Positions 33,877-43,175 of a stretch of 64,000 nucleotides of DNA are shown in pieces. The stretch is taken from NCBI GenBank assembly GCA_947589385.1, contig CANPZW010000007.1, positions 26,581-90,580 of the forward strand, in the 5' to 3' direction. Position 1 is the stretch's first letter. Each line of letters starts with the position of its first letter. This DNA comes from an uncultured Clostridia bacterium. GTDB lineage: Bacteria; Bacillota; Clostridia; Christensenellales; Borkfalkiaceae. The notes below the pieces were generated by a model that saw only the letters and a program-made list of their open reading frames with translations, had not been told where the DNA came from and ran no database searches. Made by a program: the position numbers and the translations under genes.

Positions 33877-35373
33877 ATGAAGAGCAACATTTACAAATCC
33901 GCAGCGCAGGTTACGGCGTTTTCGACAGTCGAAAAAGGTCTGAGTTTCCTGTACCGCATAGTCATGACAAGAATGATAGGCGCGGAAGGGCTTGGCATAT
34001 ACCAAATCTGCCTTACCGTATTCGCGGTATTCTTAACCGCCGCGTCCAGCGGCGTTCCCGTTACCGTTTCACGACTTATGGCGAAAAGCAACGCGGCAGG
34101 CGACGCAAACGGCAAGCACTCCGCAGTGACGGCGGGAATTTTATGCACTTTGTTTATCACCGTGCCTGCGGCGCTTATTCTGTTTTTCGGCAGAAACGCG
34201 TTCGGATTCCTGTTTTCCGACGGGCGGTGCGCCGACATTTTCGTAATTCTCCTTCCCGGGCTTATTCTGACTTCCATTTACGCCGTAATACGCGGGTCGT
34301 TCTGGGGAAACAAACAATTTCTGCCCTATTCGGTTATAGAACTACTCGAAGACGCCGTTATGGTAATTTGCGGAGTTATACTCATCTGGGGAACGCCCGA
34401 CCCCGTTCTCGGGGCGAAATACGCCGTAATCGCGGTGCTTATTTCCTATGTATTTTCATTCTGCGTGTCGCTCGGGTGGTATTTTACCACGGGCGGAAAG
34501 CTTTCCGACCCGAGACCTCAACTGAAACCGCTGATTGTTTCCGCCGCGCCGATTACCGCGATGAGAACTTTGGCTTCCCTTCTTAATTCCGCCGTGGCGT
34601 TCCTGCTGCCCGCGCTGCTTGTGGCGAGCGGGCTGGGAAATTCCGAAGCCGTAAGCCTTTACGGAATTTGCCTTGGTATGGCTGTGCCCATGCTGTTCAT
34701 TCCGTCGTCCGCAATAGGTTCCATAGCCGTGGTGGTCGCGCCCGAACTTTCCGAAAGTTTTTACAGGGGCAACGGCGAAGCCGTGCGGCGCGACGTGGAA
34801 AAATCCGTTTCGGCTGCCGTTCTCATTGCCGCGGCAATAGTACCTTTGCTTTTTTCGCTGGGCGGGGCGATAAGCGAATTTTTATATTCGAGTGAGCTGT
34901 GCGGTGAAATAGTGACAATAAGTTCGTTTTTGGTTTTGCCCATGTGCGTTTCCATGATGACGAACACCGTGTTAAACTCAATGAACTGCGAAAAACAGAC
35001 CCTTATTTACTTCGGGATAGGCGCCGCCGCAACTCTTTTAAGCATAGTTTTTCTCACGCATTTTATAGGGGTTTACAGCTACGTATGCGGGCTGGCTTTC
35101 AGCAACCTGTTTTCTGCGGGAATGAATATCAGGCTTTTAAAGAAAAAATGCCGCGGCGTGAACGTTTCGGCATATCTTTTAAAAGGAGCCGCCGCAATAG
35201 GCGGCGGCTGCCTTTTCGGAATACTTTTAAACGGATTCGCAAAGAATTTTCTTTCTCCGTTTTTTCAAATTCTCATATGCGCACCCGTTACTCTCGCGTT
35301 TACCGCAACTTTGGCATATCTGTTGAAAATGTTCTCCTTTCAGCCGCTTAAAAAACTTATTTCGAAAAATTAA
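33877..35373 (+). CDS. spoVB: Polysaccharide biosynthesis / SpoVB-like MOP-superfamily flippase
   Basis: A membrane protein of about 498 residues with some 12-14 helices, of the MATE-like/MOP exporter superfamily (SpoVB, MurJ, Wzx). The N-terminus AAQVTAFSTVEKGLSFLYRIVMTRMIGAEGLGIY fits the SpoVB/YkvU group, thought to flip lipid-linked glycan precursors, in sporulation for cortex synthesis. A GTG at 33874 precedes the ATG by one codon; GGAG is rather far upstream (about 19 bases). It ends 3 bases before the convergent TauE gene with no terminator between. Confidence 0.88.
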   Translation: MKSNIYKSAAQVTAFSTVEKGLSFLYRIVMTRMIGAEGLGIYQICLTVFAVFLTAASSGVPVTVSRLMAKSNAAGDANGKHSAVTAGILCTLFITVPAALILFFGRNAFGFLFSDGRCADIFVILLPGLILTSIYAVIRGSFWGNKQFLPYSVIELLEDAVMVICGVILIWGTPDPVLGAKYAVIAVLISYVFSFCVSLGWYFTTGGKLSDPRPQLKPLIVSAAPITAMRTLASLLNSAVAFLLPALLVASGLGNSEAVSLYGICLGMAVPMLFIPSSAIGSIAVVVAPELSESFYRGNGEAVRRDVEKSVSAAVLIAAAIVPLLFSLGGAISEFLYSSELCGEIVTISSFLVLPMCVSMMTNTVLNSMNCEKQTLIYFGIGAAATLLSIVFLTHFIGVYSYVCGLAFSNLFSAGMNIRLLKKKCRGVNVSAYLLKGAAAIGGGCLFGILLNGFAKNFLSPFFQILICAPVTLAFTATLAYLLKMFSFQPLKKLISKN

Positions 35374-35376
35374 ACT

Positions 35377-35742
35377 TCAACTGCGGATTTTAAGTTTCAT
35401 AAGCCCGCGCACGCCGAGCAGGACGAGGAACGCTCCGAAAAGTTTTTTGAGGACGGCGCCGGGGAGAAAAGAAGCGGCAAATCCGCCGAGCACGGAAAAT
35501 ATCACGGCGGGAATTATTATGAACCCGACCCCATCAAAGCCGAGAAGCCCGCGCTTTTTGTGCACGCTTAGACTGAGCGCCGCCATTGGCAGGAAAGCTA
35601 TGAGGTTGGTCGCCTGCGCGACGTGCTGTTCCACCCCGGCAAACAGGGTCAGCGCGGGAATAAGTATCGTTCCGCCCCCCATTCCCATTCCTCCGAGAAG
35701 TCCCGCCGCAAAACCGACGGAAAGATAAATTATAAAGCTCAA
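35377..35742 (-). CDS. TauE/SafE-family half transporter (second half)
   Basis: A 121-residue protein with about four membrane helices and the Gly-rich motif GLLGGMGMGGGTILIPAL of the TSUP (sulfite exporter TauE/SafE) family. Full-length members have about 250 residues in two homologous halves; here each half is a separate gene. It overlaps the partner's stop by 4 bases (ATGA). The substrate is unknown, probably a small sulfur or organic anion. Confidence 0.88.
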   Translation of the reverse strand: MSFIIYLSVGFAAGLLGGMGMGGGTILIPALTLFAGVEQHVAQATNLIAFLPMAALSLSVHKKRGLLGFDGVGFIIIPAVIFSVLGGFAASFLPGAVLKKLFGAFLVLLGVRGLMKLKIRS

Positions 35743-36101
35743 AACAGCAGCCTTATTCCCGCCGCGAACATCAGGGCAATAAAGATTATATTGACTAAAA
35801 TTTCGGGGAGAACGTCAAGAAGTTTTGCCCCGACGAATCCGCCCGCGAGCGCGCCCGCCGCCGCGGGTATTACCACGTCCGCGCGGAAATATCCGCTTAA
35901 AATATAGACGATTGCCGAAGCCGCGCAGACGGGCGCGATAACCAAAATCGCCGTGGCGTGCGCCCGCTTTTCCTCATAGCCCATAAGGTTTTTCAAAAGG
36001 GGCACGGCGACCATTCCTCCACCGCCGCCGAAAACTCCGTTGACCGCGCCCGTCAGAAATCCCGCAAGCGCACCCCTTATCTTTTTTTTGTTTGCTTCCA
36101 T
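35739..36101 (-). CDS. TauE/SafE-family half transporter (first half)
   Basis: A 120-residue protein with about four membrane helices and the motif GAVNGVFGGGGGMVAVPLL. It is paired with the overlapping downstream half gene, and the two presumably form a heterodimer equivalent to a single TSUP transporter. AAGGAT lies immediately before the ATG. Confidence 0.88.
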   Translation of the reverse strand: MEANKKKIRGALAGFLTGAVNGVFGGGGGMVAVPLLKNLMGYEEKRAHATAILVIAPVCAASAIVYILSGYFRADVVIPAAAGALAGGFVGAKLLDVLPEILVNIIFIALMFAAGIRLLF

Positions 36102-36194
36102 ATCCTTACGGCGACCTCCGTCGTCATTTTATTTAAAGTTTTTGCAATTTTAAGGAAAATAATAATATTTTTTGTGCATAGGCGCAATAATCGC

Positions 36195-36223
36195 TTGATT
36201 AAAAAACTTAATTATATTAAAAT
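36195..36223 (+). promoter_or_regulatory. Promoter of the large surface lipoprotein gene
   Basis: TTGATT (36195-36200) and TAAAAT (36218-36223) are 17 bases apart, about 30 bases before the ATG; AAGGTG is the ribosome-binding site. Confidence 0.7.
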
Positions 36224-36254
36224 GATATGGTACGAATAAATTACAAGGTGCTTT

Positions 36255-39200
36255 ATGAAAAACAGAAATTTTTCAAAATTCAAGAAAGCGACAATCGCCG
36301 CTCTGTGCGCCGTATCGGTAACATGCACGGGGCTTGCGGCTGCCTGCGCTCCCTCGAACGAACCCGAAGAGCCTTCCGACTCCAAGACCCAAAGGGAGGA
36401 TAACCAGCTGTTAAAAAACGGCAACTTCGAATTTTCCACAGTCCCCGAGGACGCCGTACATCTTATCAAGAACGTGAACAACTGGTCGCGTTCGGGCGAC
36501 AGCTCGGGAGTTATGTCGGGTATTGTTAATACCTCAAAATCGGCGTGGGAGCTTCTCACCGCCGACGACATAAAGGACAAGCTCGACTATAACAACGACC
36601 TGAGCACGAGCGACCCCGACTACAACGATTTGCACGTCGATTACAACGGAATGGATTCCGAGGACCTTTTGTACGTCGATTCCTATGCGGCAAGCTTCAA
36701 AACGGACGGCGACGTGACCGACTCCGACGACATAATTGCCATTCACGGCACGTATAAGGACTTCCTCGGCATAGAGGGCGACGAGGAAAGCGGTTATACC
36801 TATCTGGGACGCAAGGTATATAAGAAAGTTCAGGAAAATCCCGACGAGGAAAACGCCGAATTTTACTTCGACGAGGACTGCACAAAGCCCGTGCGCTACG
36901 CGATGATTGAAAACCCCGAAACGCACCTCGGTGCGTTCGACGAAAACGCCAAAACGCTCGGCTCTACAAAGGTATATCTCGACGACGACGGGAACTATTT
37001 CCTCGACGAGGAACTTACCGAATCAGTCGGCAACGTCCTGATGATTCACAACTATCCCTCGAACAGCAAATACAACGGCATAGAACAGCACTACACCTCC
37101 CAGAGCATCTCGCTGGAAGCCAACACCGCCGCGGAAATTTCCGTTTGGGTAAAGACTGCGGACCTTAAATTCGACAAGGGCTTCTTCCAAAACGACGACG
37201 AAAACAGGGGCGCATATATCGAAGTTACTCAATCCGTGGCTTCCACCGCAATCGACTCCTTCAAAATCCGCGCGATAAACACCGAAAAAATACTCGCGGA
37301 CGAAAGCGTTACGCCGGACGAGAGCGTTTCAAGTAACGGCTGGCTTAAATATACGGTATATGTGAACGCCTGCGACTTCGCAGACAGCACCGTTACGATA
37401 AACCTCGGTCTGGGCGACAGCGAAAATTCGCAGAAAGTTACGGGTTATGCGTTCTTCGACGACGTTGAGGTGAAGAAATTCATCGACCTCGACGACGAGG
37501 GCTGCACCTACCCCGAAAACGAAAGCGTGATTTTGGATAAGGACAAGCCTTCCTACTGCTCGCTTACCAGCGCCGAAGAAGAAAAGATTTTCATTGCCGA
37601 CAGGGAAGTTAGAAACGGCGATTCAGCAAGATATTCCGACCGCTTCCATTACCTTATCGACCTTGCCTCCGAAAATATCGAGGGCGTGACCGACAGCAAG
37701 ACCGAAGTGCGCTTCGACAGCAACGAACTGAAAGCTACTGTCGCGCTTACCACGGAAGAAAAAACCAACGGAAAGCTTTATGCCTCCGCCCTTAAAAACG
37801 GCGCGAAACTGCAAAACTTCACTTCTTCCGACAGAAGCGGTTACGTTCTTCCCGAAGGGCTTGAATACACGGGCGGTCGCCCCACGTTCAACGACCTTAT
37901 AGGCATTTACGGTTCCGCTCACGACAAATTCTCCGCCGCCGACTTCAACGGCACGGACGCGGACGGACTTAAATTCAGGGATTTGTCCGACAGGCTCAAC
38001 GCCGCGCTTTCGGGCGAAAAGGGACTTTCCGCATTGGATAAGTTCAGCTACGAAAACGGCAATATGGTCGTTATGCTCTCCGCATACGGCGCGGCTTATA
38101 CCGCCACTATCGAAAACAACGACGCTACGGACAACTCCGCAAAGCTTTTCTCGGTTGACGGTTATGCAAACAGCGGCAGCAAAAATTACAAAATTATCTC
38201 CTTCTGGGTAAAGACTTCGGATACCGACGGCACCCCCGCCACCGTAAGACTTATCGACGCAAGCGACAAGGACAATTCGGCAAGTTTCAGCATAAGCACA
38301 AAGAACGTTACAACTGACGTCGGCGACAGCAAGGATATCTATAACGGCTGGGTACAGTGCTTCTTCTTCGTACACAACGACACGAAAGAACAAAAGGATT
38401 TCAAGCTTGAATTCAGTTACGGCAATACCGCTATTGCGGACACTACGAGCACTTCCTACTCCTCGGGCTGGATAGCAATGGCGAATATGCAGAGCCTTGA
38501 CGTTACGGAAGAAGTGTTCAACCTTGTTTCCGAAGGCAGCTATGCAAAGACTTTGAATTTCAACGAAGAGGAAGAAAAGTCGGGCAACGCTTTCGATTCC
38601 GCAAACGGAATGACCAACGTCAAGACAGATATCGCTTCCCCCTCCACCTATAACGGCGTAAACGGCGGCAGCAGTTACGTAACGGATAAGGCATTCGGAG
38701 ACGACTACGACAAGCAGAACAACAGCAAAAACGGCATTACGGGTCTTATCAACCGAGAGCACTTTGAAGATTATGACGAAGAACTCAAAACAGCCATATT
38801 AAAGGCTTTCAAGCCCGATTTCACTTCGGCGGCAAGCGCATGGAACGAAGTATTCGGCGAGGACTGCTATCAGCCGCTTATCATCGTTGATAGTCTGCGC
38901 ACATACCGCAACAGGGCGAAAGCCACCGAGGATAATTTCAAACAATATTATATCAAGGACGATAACGGGGATTTCGTACAGGTAAGTTCGCTTCCTGAGG
39001 AAGAACAGAAATTCGACGAAGAAGAAACTTACTATACCGAAGAAGAACTTGTAAAGAACTACGGATATATCGGCAGCACTCAAACCATTTCGGCAAACAG
39101 CTACAAGACGATAAGCGTCAAAGTATTGGTTTCGGGCGACGCGGAGGCGTATATCTACCTTGTAAATCCTTCCAACCGCAACATTCTGAAATACGAAACT

Positions 39201-40730
39201 CCCTCCTACACCTTCCACTACGACACGGAAGGCAACGTGCTGAATAAGGAATACGACGAGGATTGGACGGAAACAGAACACCGCGAAGCCATAGTTTATA
39301 ACTTGCGCGACGACGGTCTGTACGAGGACAAGGACGGAAAGATTTTCGCTAACCTCTACAATCTCACGCCGAGATTCAAGTATAAGAACTACGAACACGA
39401 CGTATTCTACGAAAAGCAGGACGACGGCAGCGTCAAGCGCGTAAGTTACGACGATTTGCAGGACGGCGTACTTTATTACAGCGACGAAAAGGGTGAAAAG
39501 CTTGCAAACCACTATCTGTGCGTTGACGAGCAGAGAATTTACGAATACGACGCGGAAACGCAGAAATATTATTATATGGTAGGCGGCAAGCGCGACGTAG
39601 AAGTCAACAACTTCGACCCCGCCATTGCAAGATACTCCTACGATAAGGAAAACGCTCCCGAATACTTCGTTAAAATAACAAATACCGACGGCAAGTGGGT
39701 AACGGTGAACTTCATAATCCACTCCGGCAGTTCCGCAAGGGATTACAGATTGGAACTTTGGAGCGGCTCGCGCGAGAATACGGGCATAACAAACGGCAAA
39801 GATACTCCCGTCAACGGCGCGGTTGCATTCGATTACAGCTCGGCAAACATTTCCGATTCCAACTTCACTTCCGTCCTCTCCTTCTACGAACAGCAGATTA
39901 AGGACGTATATAAAGAGCTTATTCTTGAAAAAGACGCAAGCAAGCTTACCGACGAAGTAACGTCCATAGCCGATTACGAAAAAGTCCTCGGTGAGCTGGG
40001 AATTACCGAAGCGGACAAGACGGCGGCGTTGAAGGCGGCGGGCGTTGACCCCGATTTCGAAGCTATGTATTACACGTTCACGCTGTACGATTCGGCTAAA
40101 TTTGTTCCCTTCAACAAGAATACAGCCGAAAACAGTCAAACGGGCTACGATTATTCCATCGACGACAACAGCGAAACTTTGACTTATTTCAAAACTCGCA
40201 ACGAAAACGAAAATTCATACAACGTATTCGTTGACTACTCGGCTATCGACCAGACCGTAAGTTTGAACACTGCGGACGACGAAGAAGATAACGACGACAG
40301 TTCTTCCGATACCGCACAAAACAACGGCGGAAGCGGCTGGTTGCTTATAACCTCGCTGATTTTCGCGCTGGTAATGCTGTTCGCTCTTGCGGCGGTGCTT
40401 GTAAGATATCTTTTGAAAAAGCACAGCGTTAAACGCTCTAACAAGAAGATACAGAAAAATAACTACAAACAGCGCGAACGCTATATCAGAAGATATAAGA
40501 TAGAAAAGAACGCGCCCGCCGAGGACGAAGCCAAAGGCGATTCGGAAGCACAGCCGGAAGCTACTGCGGAAGAGCCGACGGAAGCCCCTGAGGAAGAAAC
40601 TTCGGAAACTCCTGCCGAGGAAACCGGGGCGCCCGAAAGCGCCGAAGAAACTACGGAAGAAAGCGGCGAAACTACCGAACCCGATGTACCCGACGGCGAA
40701 AGCAATGACGACGAAGGCAACAAAGAATAA
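36255..40730 (+). CDS. Giant surface lipoprotein with jelly-roll repeats and C-terminal membrane anchor
   Basis: A 1491-residue protein of unknown function. A signal peptide ends in a lipobox LAAAC (Cys31). Three related beta-sandwich regions, resembling CenC-type carbohydrate-binding modules, follow: LLKNGNFEF with EISVWVKTADL and GYAFFDDVEV (about 50-400); KIISFWVKTSD with NGWVQCFFFVHN (about 560-770); and YKTISVKVLVSGDA with GKWVTVNFIIHSGSS (about 940-1230). A membrane helix (about 1362-1384) is followed by a basic stretch, then an acidic Glu/Thr/Pro tail (about 1419-1491). The protein would be held at both ends, with the tail in the cytoplasm. The region between is rich in Asp, Asn, Glu and Tyr. 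It is monocistronic with its own promoter and terminator. Confidence 0.85.
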   Translation: MKNRNFSKFKKATIAALCAVSVTCTGLAAACAPSNEPEEPSDSKTQREDNQLLKNGNFEFSTVPEDAVHLIKNVNNWSRSGDSSGVMSGIVNTSKSAWELLTADDIKDKLDYNNDLSTSDPDYNDLHVDYNGMDSEDLLYVDSYAASFKTDGDVTDSDDIIAIHGTYKDFLGIEGDEESGYTYLGRKVYKKVQENPDEENAEFYFDEDCTKPVRYAMIENPETHLGAFDENAKTLGSTKVYLDDDGNYFLDEELTESVGNVLMIHNYPSNSKYNGIEQHYTSQSISLEANTAAEISVWVKTADLKFDKGFFQNDDENRGAYIEVTQSVASTAIDSFKIRAINTEKILADESVTPDESVSSNGWLKYTVYVNACDFADSTVTINLGLGDSENSQKVTGYAFFDDVEVKKFIDLDDEGCTYPENESVILDKDKPSYCSLTSAEEEKIFIADREVRNGDSARYSDRFHYLIDLASENIEGVTDSKTEVRFDSNELKATVALTTEEKTNGKLYASALKNGAKLQNFTSSDRSGYVLPEGLEYTGGRPTFNDLIGIYGSAHDKFSAADFNGTDADGLKFRDLSDRLNAALSGEKGLSALDKFSYENGNMVVMLSAYGAAYTATIENNDATDNSAKLFSVDGYANSGSKNYKIISFWVKTSDTDGTPATVRLIDASDKDNSASFSISTKNVTTDVGDSKDIYNGWVQCFFFVHNDTKEQKDFKLEFSYGNTAIADTTSTSYSSGWIAMANMQSLDVTEEVFNLVSEGSYAKTLNFNEEEEKSGNAFDSANGMTNVKTDIASPSTYNGVNGGSSYVTDKAFGDDYDKQNNSKNGITGLINREHFEDYDEELKTAILKAFKPDFTSAASAWNEVFGEDCYQPLIIVDSLRTYRNRAKATEDNFKQYYIKDDNGDFVQVSSLPEEEQKFDEEETYYTEEELVKNYGYIGSTQTISANSYKTISVKVLVSGDAEAYIYLVNPSNRNILKYETPSYTFHYDTEGNVLNKEYDEDWTETEHREAIVYNLRDDGLYEDKDGKIFANLYNLTPRFKYKNYEHDVFYEKQDDGSVKRVSYDDLQDGVLYYSDEKGEKLANHYLCVDEQRIYEYDAETQKYYYMVGGKRDVEVNNFDPAIARYSYDKENAPEYFVKITNTDGKWVTVNFIIHSGSSARDYRLELWSGSRENTGITNGKDTPVNGAVAFDYSSANISDSNFTSVLSFYEQQIKDVYKELILEKDASKLTDEVTSIADYEKVLGELGITEADKTAALKAAGVDPDFEAMYYTFTLYDSAKFVPFNKNTAENSQTGYDYSIDDNSETLTYFKTRNENENSYNVFVDYSAIDQTVSLNTADDEEDNDDSSSDTAQNNGGSGWLLITSLIFALVMLFALAAVLVRYLLKKHSVKRSNKKIQKNNYKQRERYIRRYKIEKNAPAEDEAKGDSEAQPEATAEEPTEAPEEETSETPAEETGAPESAEETTEESGETTEPDVPDGESNDDEGNKE

Positions 40731-40750
40731 ACAATAAAGTAACAGCAAGT

Positions 40751-40783
40751 AAAAAATCCACCCGATTACGGGTGGATTTTTTT
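40751..40783. terminator. Bidirectional terminator after the surface lipoprotein gene
   Basis: AAAAAATCCACCC pairs with GGGTGGATTTTTTT. It lies between the converging surface protein and rRNA methyltransferase genes. The methyltransferase stop is about 80 bases away. Confidence 0.9.
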
Positions 40784-40865
40784 GTCGTTATGCCGCGTCG
40801 GCATTATCACATTGAAATTTCGAGGCGGCAGCCGAGCAAACTCTAAAAACATCAAAACGGCCTGC

Positions 40866-42173
40866 TTAAATACGCAAGGCTTTCGGAAGGTGGTTTTTGG
40901 CAGTTCCGTTCACCGCCTTGCACCAGCCGAGGGGCAAATTTTCATACGTCACGAGATACCAGCCCTTTAAATCCGCCGCACAATCGAAAGTAAGCCCGCG
41001 CAGAAATTTCAAGGCTGTCTGCCCGTCAACCTGTAAAAAATTCGCTTCCTCCGTAGTAAGCCGCGTCGCAAAAGCGTGGGCGGGCGCAAACGGCGAACGT
41101 TTTTCTCCGATATTTCCGAGGGGAATCAGGCTGCGGAAACGCCAACGCTCTTTTTCGGGCACAGCACAAGAAAAATCCTGCGCGCCGCCGAAAAACGTAA
41201 ACAGCGAACCGTCCTCCGCCACAAGGTTTTCGACGGGGCGGCGAAGGGTTGCCGCCTCCCATTCTCTGTACGGTCCAAGCTCGGTTTTTTTAGGTACGGA
41301 TGGCTTAATAAGCGGGAAATCTTCCGCGCGCCCGCCCTCTTGCTTTTCAAGGACGGCATAAAAATGCCCCTCGCCGAGGACTTGGTGCGGCAAAAGCTTT
41401 TTCATATCCAAAAGCTTGTAAGATTTGTGCAAAGACAAGAAATTTTCTATTTGCTGTTCGTCCTCCTCGGGGGAAAACGTGCAGGTAGAATATACAAGCC
41501 TGCCGCCGCCGCAAAGCATTTTATCTGCGGAAGCCAAAATTTCCGCCTGACGCCTTGCGCACATTTCGACGTTCGCCTGCGACCATTCGGGAATTGCGTT
41601 CGGCTCTTTTTTGAACATTCCTTCGCCCGAACAAGGCGCGTCAACGAGGATTTTATCGAAATAGTTTTCAAATATCGGGGCAAGATATGCGGGCGACGCG
41701 CAGGTTACCGCCGCGTTTTTCAAGCCGAGGCGTTCGGCGTTCTGCGATAAAATATCTCGGCGGGAAAGCACAGGTTCGTTTAAGACAAGCGTGCCCTCGC
41801 CTTTCATATACTGCGCAATCTGCGTGCCCTTACCGCCGGGCGCGGAACATAGGTCGAGTACGCGCTCCCGCGGTTTGACTTCAAGCTGCGGAACGGCGGA
41901 CATTGCCGAAGGTTCCTGTACGTAATACGCCCCTGCGGCGTGCAGGACCGTTTTGCCCAGCCCTTCTTCCTCAACGTAAAAGCCGCTACGCTCCCACGGA
42001 ACGGGGGTAAGCGCAAACGGCGAAATTTTTATGAAATCTTCGGCGGAGATTTTAAGCGTATTCACGCGGATTGCGCGGCGGGGAGGCAAACCGTAGCTGT
42101 TTATAAATTCGCCGTAATCGCCGCCGAGCTGAAATTTCATTCTCTCTTTAAATTCTTCGGGCAGGTCAAGCAT
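40866..42173 (-). CDS. RsmF/RsmB-like rRNA (cytosine-C5) methyltransferase
   Basis: A 435-residue NOL1/NOP2/sun-family m5C methyltransferase. The AdoMet site is VLDLCSAPGGKGTQIA; the two catalytic cysteines are in VDAPCSGEGMF and YSTCTFSPEEDE. A C-terminal region of about 140 residues (LPLGWCKAVNGTAKNHLPKA) is the RsmF-type PUA-like RNA-binding part. The exact rRNA target is not decided by sequence; RsmF is the closest description. It overlaps the upstream exonuclease gene by 8 bases. Confidence 0.92.
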   Translation of the reverse strand: MLDLPEEFKERMKFQLGGDYGEFINSYGLPPRRAIRVNTLKISAEDFIKISPFALTPVPWERSGFYVEEEGLGKTVLHAAGAYYVQEPSAMSAVPQLEVKPRERVLDLCSAPGGKGTQIAQYMKGEGTLVLNEPVLSRRDILSQNAERLGLKNAAVTCASPAYLAPIFENYFDKILVDAPCSGEGMFKKEPNAIPEWSQANVEMCARRQAEILASADKMLCGGGRLVYSTCTFSPEEDEQQIENFLSLHKSYKLLDMKKLLPHQVLGEGHFYAVLEKQEGGRAEDFPLIKPSVPKKTELGPYREWEAATLRRPVENLVAEDGSLFTFFGGAQDFSCAVPEKERWRFRSLIPLGNIGEKRSPFAPAHAFATRLTTEEANFLQVDGQTALKFLRGLTFDCAADLKGWYLVTYENLPLGWCKAVNGTAKNHLPKALRI

Positions 42174-43125
42174 TTAAAAACTCCTGCAATTCCTCCACCG
42201 TCATATGCGGAATCGCGGCTGCCGCCGCCGATTTCGTGCGCGCCGTGGAATCTTCCGCGGAAGATATGTAAAGACTGCATCTGTCAAGCTTCGCGGAATA
42301 TCTGCCGCCCGCGGCGTAAATTTTATCGACCAAAGGAATGGAAATCTCTATTTCGTCCTCCACCGCGCGGGAGAAAGTCAAAGTTTTGCCTTTCAAAACG
42401 CCGCCCGCCCTGTTTACGCGTTTTCTTGAAAGATTATTGAAAAACTCTATGCGCTTGCGTGAGCGTTCTGCGCGTTTGGCTTTTTTCTCCGCGTTGAAAC
42501 GCTTGAAGCCCTTGGACTGCGGGCGCGTTATCTGACCGTTTGAAATTTTGCCGGACGCGACGTTCAGTTTCATTATGAGTTCGGGGAAAGAACATTCGTA
42601 CTTCCCGCACAGGGCTTCGACGATTTTCATCGTCGCATAGGCGTCGTCGGCGGCGCGGTGGGGAGTAAATTCCACTTGGAGTTCTTTTGCTATATGTTCC
42701 AGACCGAACTGATGTGTAAAATCGTTGATATGGGTCATAAACAACAGCTGGCTGTCAGAAAACTCGAAGTTAAAGGACGGTAATTTATAGCGGCGGGTTT
42801 CAAGGTTAAGGTATTTTACGTCGTTCAGAACGGCGTGCCCTAAAATGTAACTGTCCTTGTCCTCCAAAAGCGCCTTTATGCGCGGATAAACTTCCTTGAA
42901 AGTCGGATACTTTTTGAAATCCTCGTATTCGTACGGCAAAACGATGCCCTTTTCGCCTTTTCTGTCCGTAAGTTCGAATCTTCCGCGCGGATTTATAAGG
43001 ATATCCTCTTTTTTCAGAATTTTAAAGTTCTCGTCGCAAACGACGTACCCGAAAGCACAGATTTTTGCATACGTCTTATGGACGCACGCACACTCTATAT
43101 CGAAAAAAACCAACTTCATTTCCAT
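42166..43125 (-). CDS. DEDDh 3'-5' exonuclease with BRCT-like C-terminus
   Basis: A 319-residue exonuclease of the DnaQ/RNase T type. The acidic residues are in FFDIECA, the second in LGHAVLNDVKYL, and the final His/Asp pair in PHRAADDAYATM. A basic linker (about 215-240) leads to a C-terminal domain (LKGKTLTFSRA, AGGRYSAKLD, MTVEELQEFL) with the order of a BRCT domain. The combination suggests DNA repair rather than RNA trimming. It is cotranscribed with the methyltransferase. Confidence 0.85.
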   Translation of the reverse strand: MEMKLVFFDIECACVHKTYAKICAFGYVVCDENFKILKKEDILINPRGRFELTDRKGEKGIVLPYEYEDFKKYPTFKEVYPRIKALLEDKDSYILGHAVLNDVKYLNLETRRYKLPSFNFEFSDSQLLFMTHINDFTHQFGLEHIAKELQVEFTPHRAADDAYATMKIVEALCGKYECSFPELIMKLNVASGKISNGQITRPQSKGFKRFNAEKKAKRAERSRKRIEFFNNLSRKRVNRAGGVLKGKTLTFSRAVEDEIEISIPLVDKIYAAGGRYSAKLDRCSLYISSAEDSTARTKSAAAAAIPHMTVEELQEFLNA

Positions 43126-43140
43126 TCAAGTATAACATAA

Positions 43141-43170
43141 AAAGCGCCCGCAGGCAAACGCCTGCGGGCG
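43141..43170 (-). terminator. serS terminator
   Basis: CGCCCGCAGGC (43145-43155) pairs with GCCTGCGGGCG (43160-43170), 4-base loop. On the minus strand CTTTTT follows. Confidence 0.88.
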
Positions 43171-43175
43171 TAAAA

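Noticed and set aside
33775..34005. Upstream part of the LysM-like frame
   Set aside because: It overlaps the SpoVB-like gene antisense and precedes the predicted promoter; the translation there is not protein-like.
37623..40139. Two long minus-strand frames (379 and 446 codons) opposite the surface lipoprotein gene
   Set aside because: Antisense shadows caused by the GAC/GAA-rich codon use of the plus-strand gene; the translations are Val-rich and match no fold pattern.
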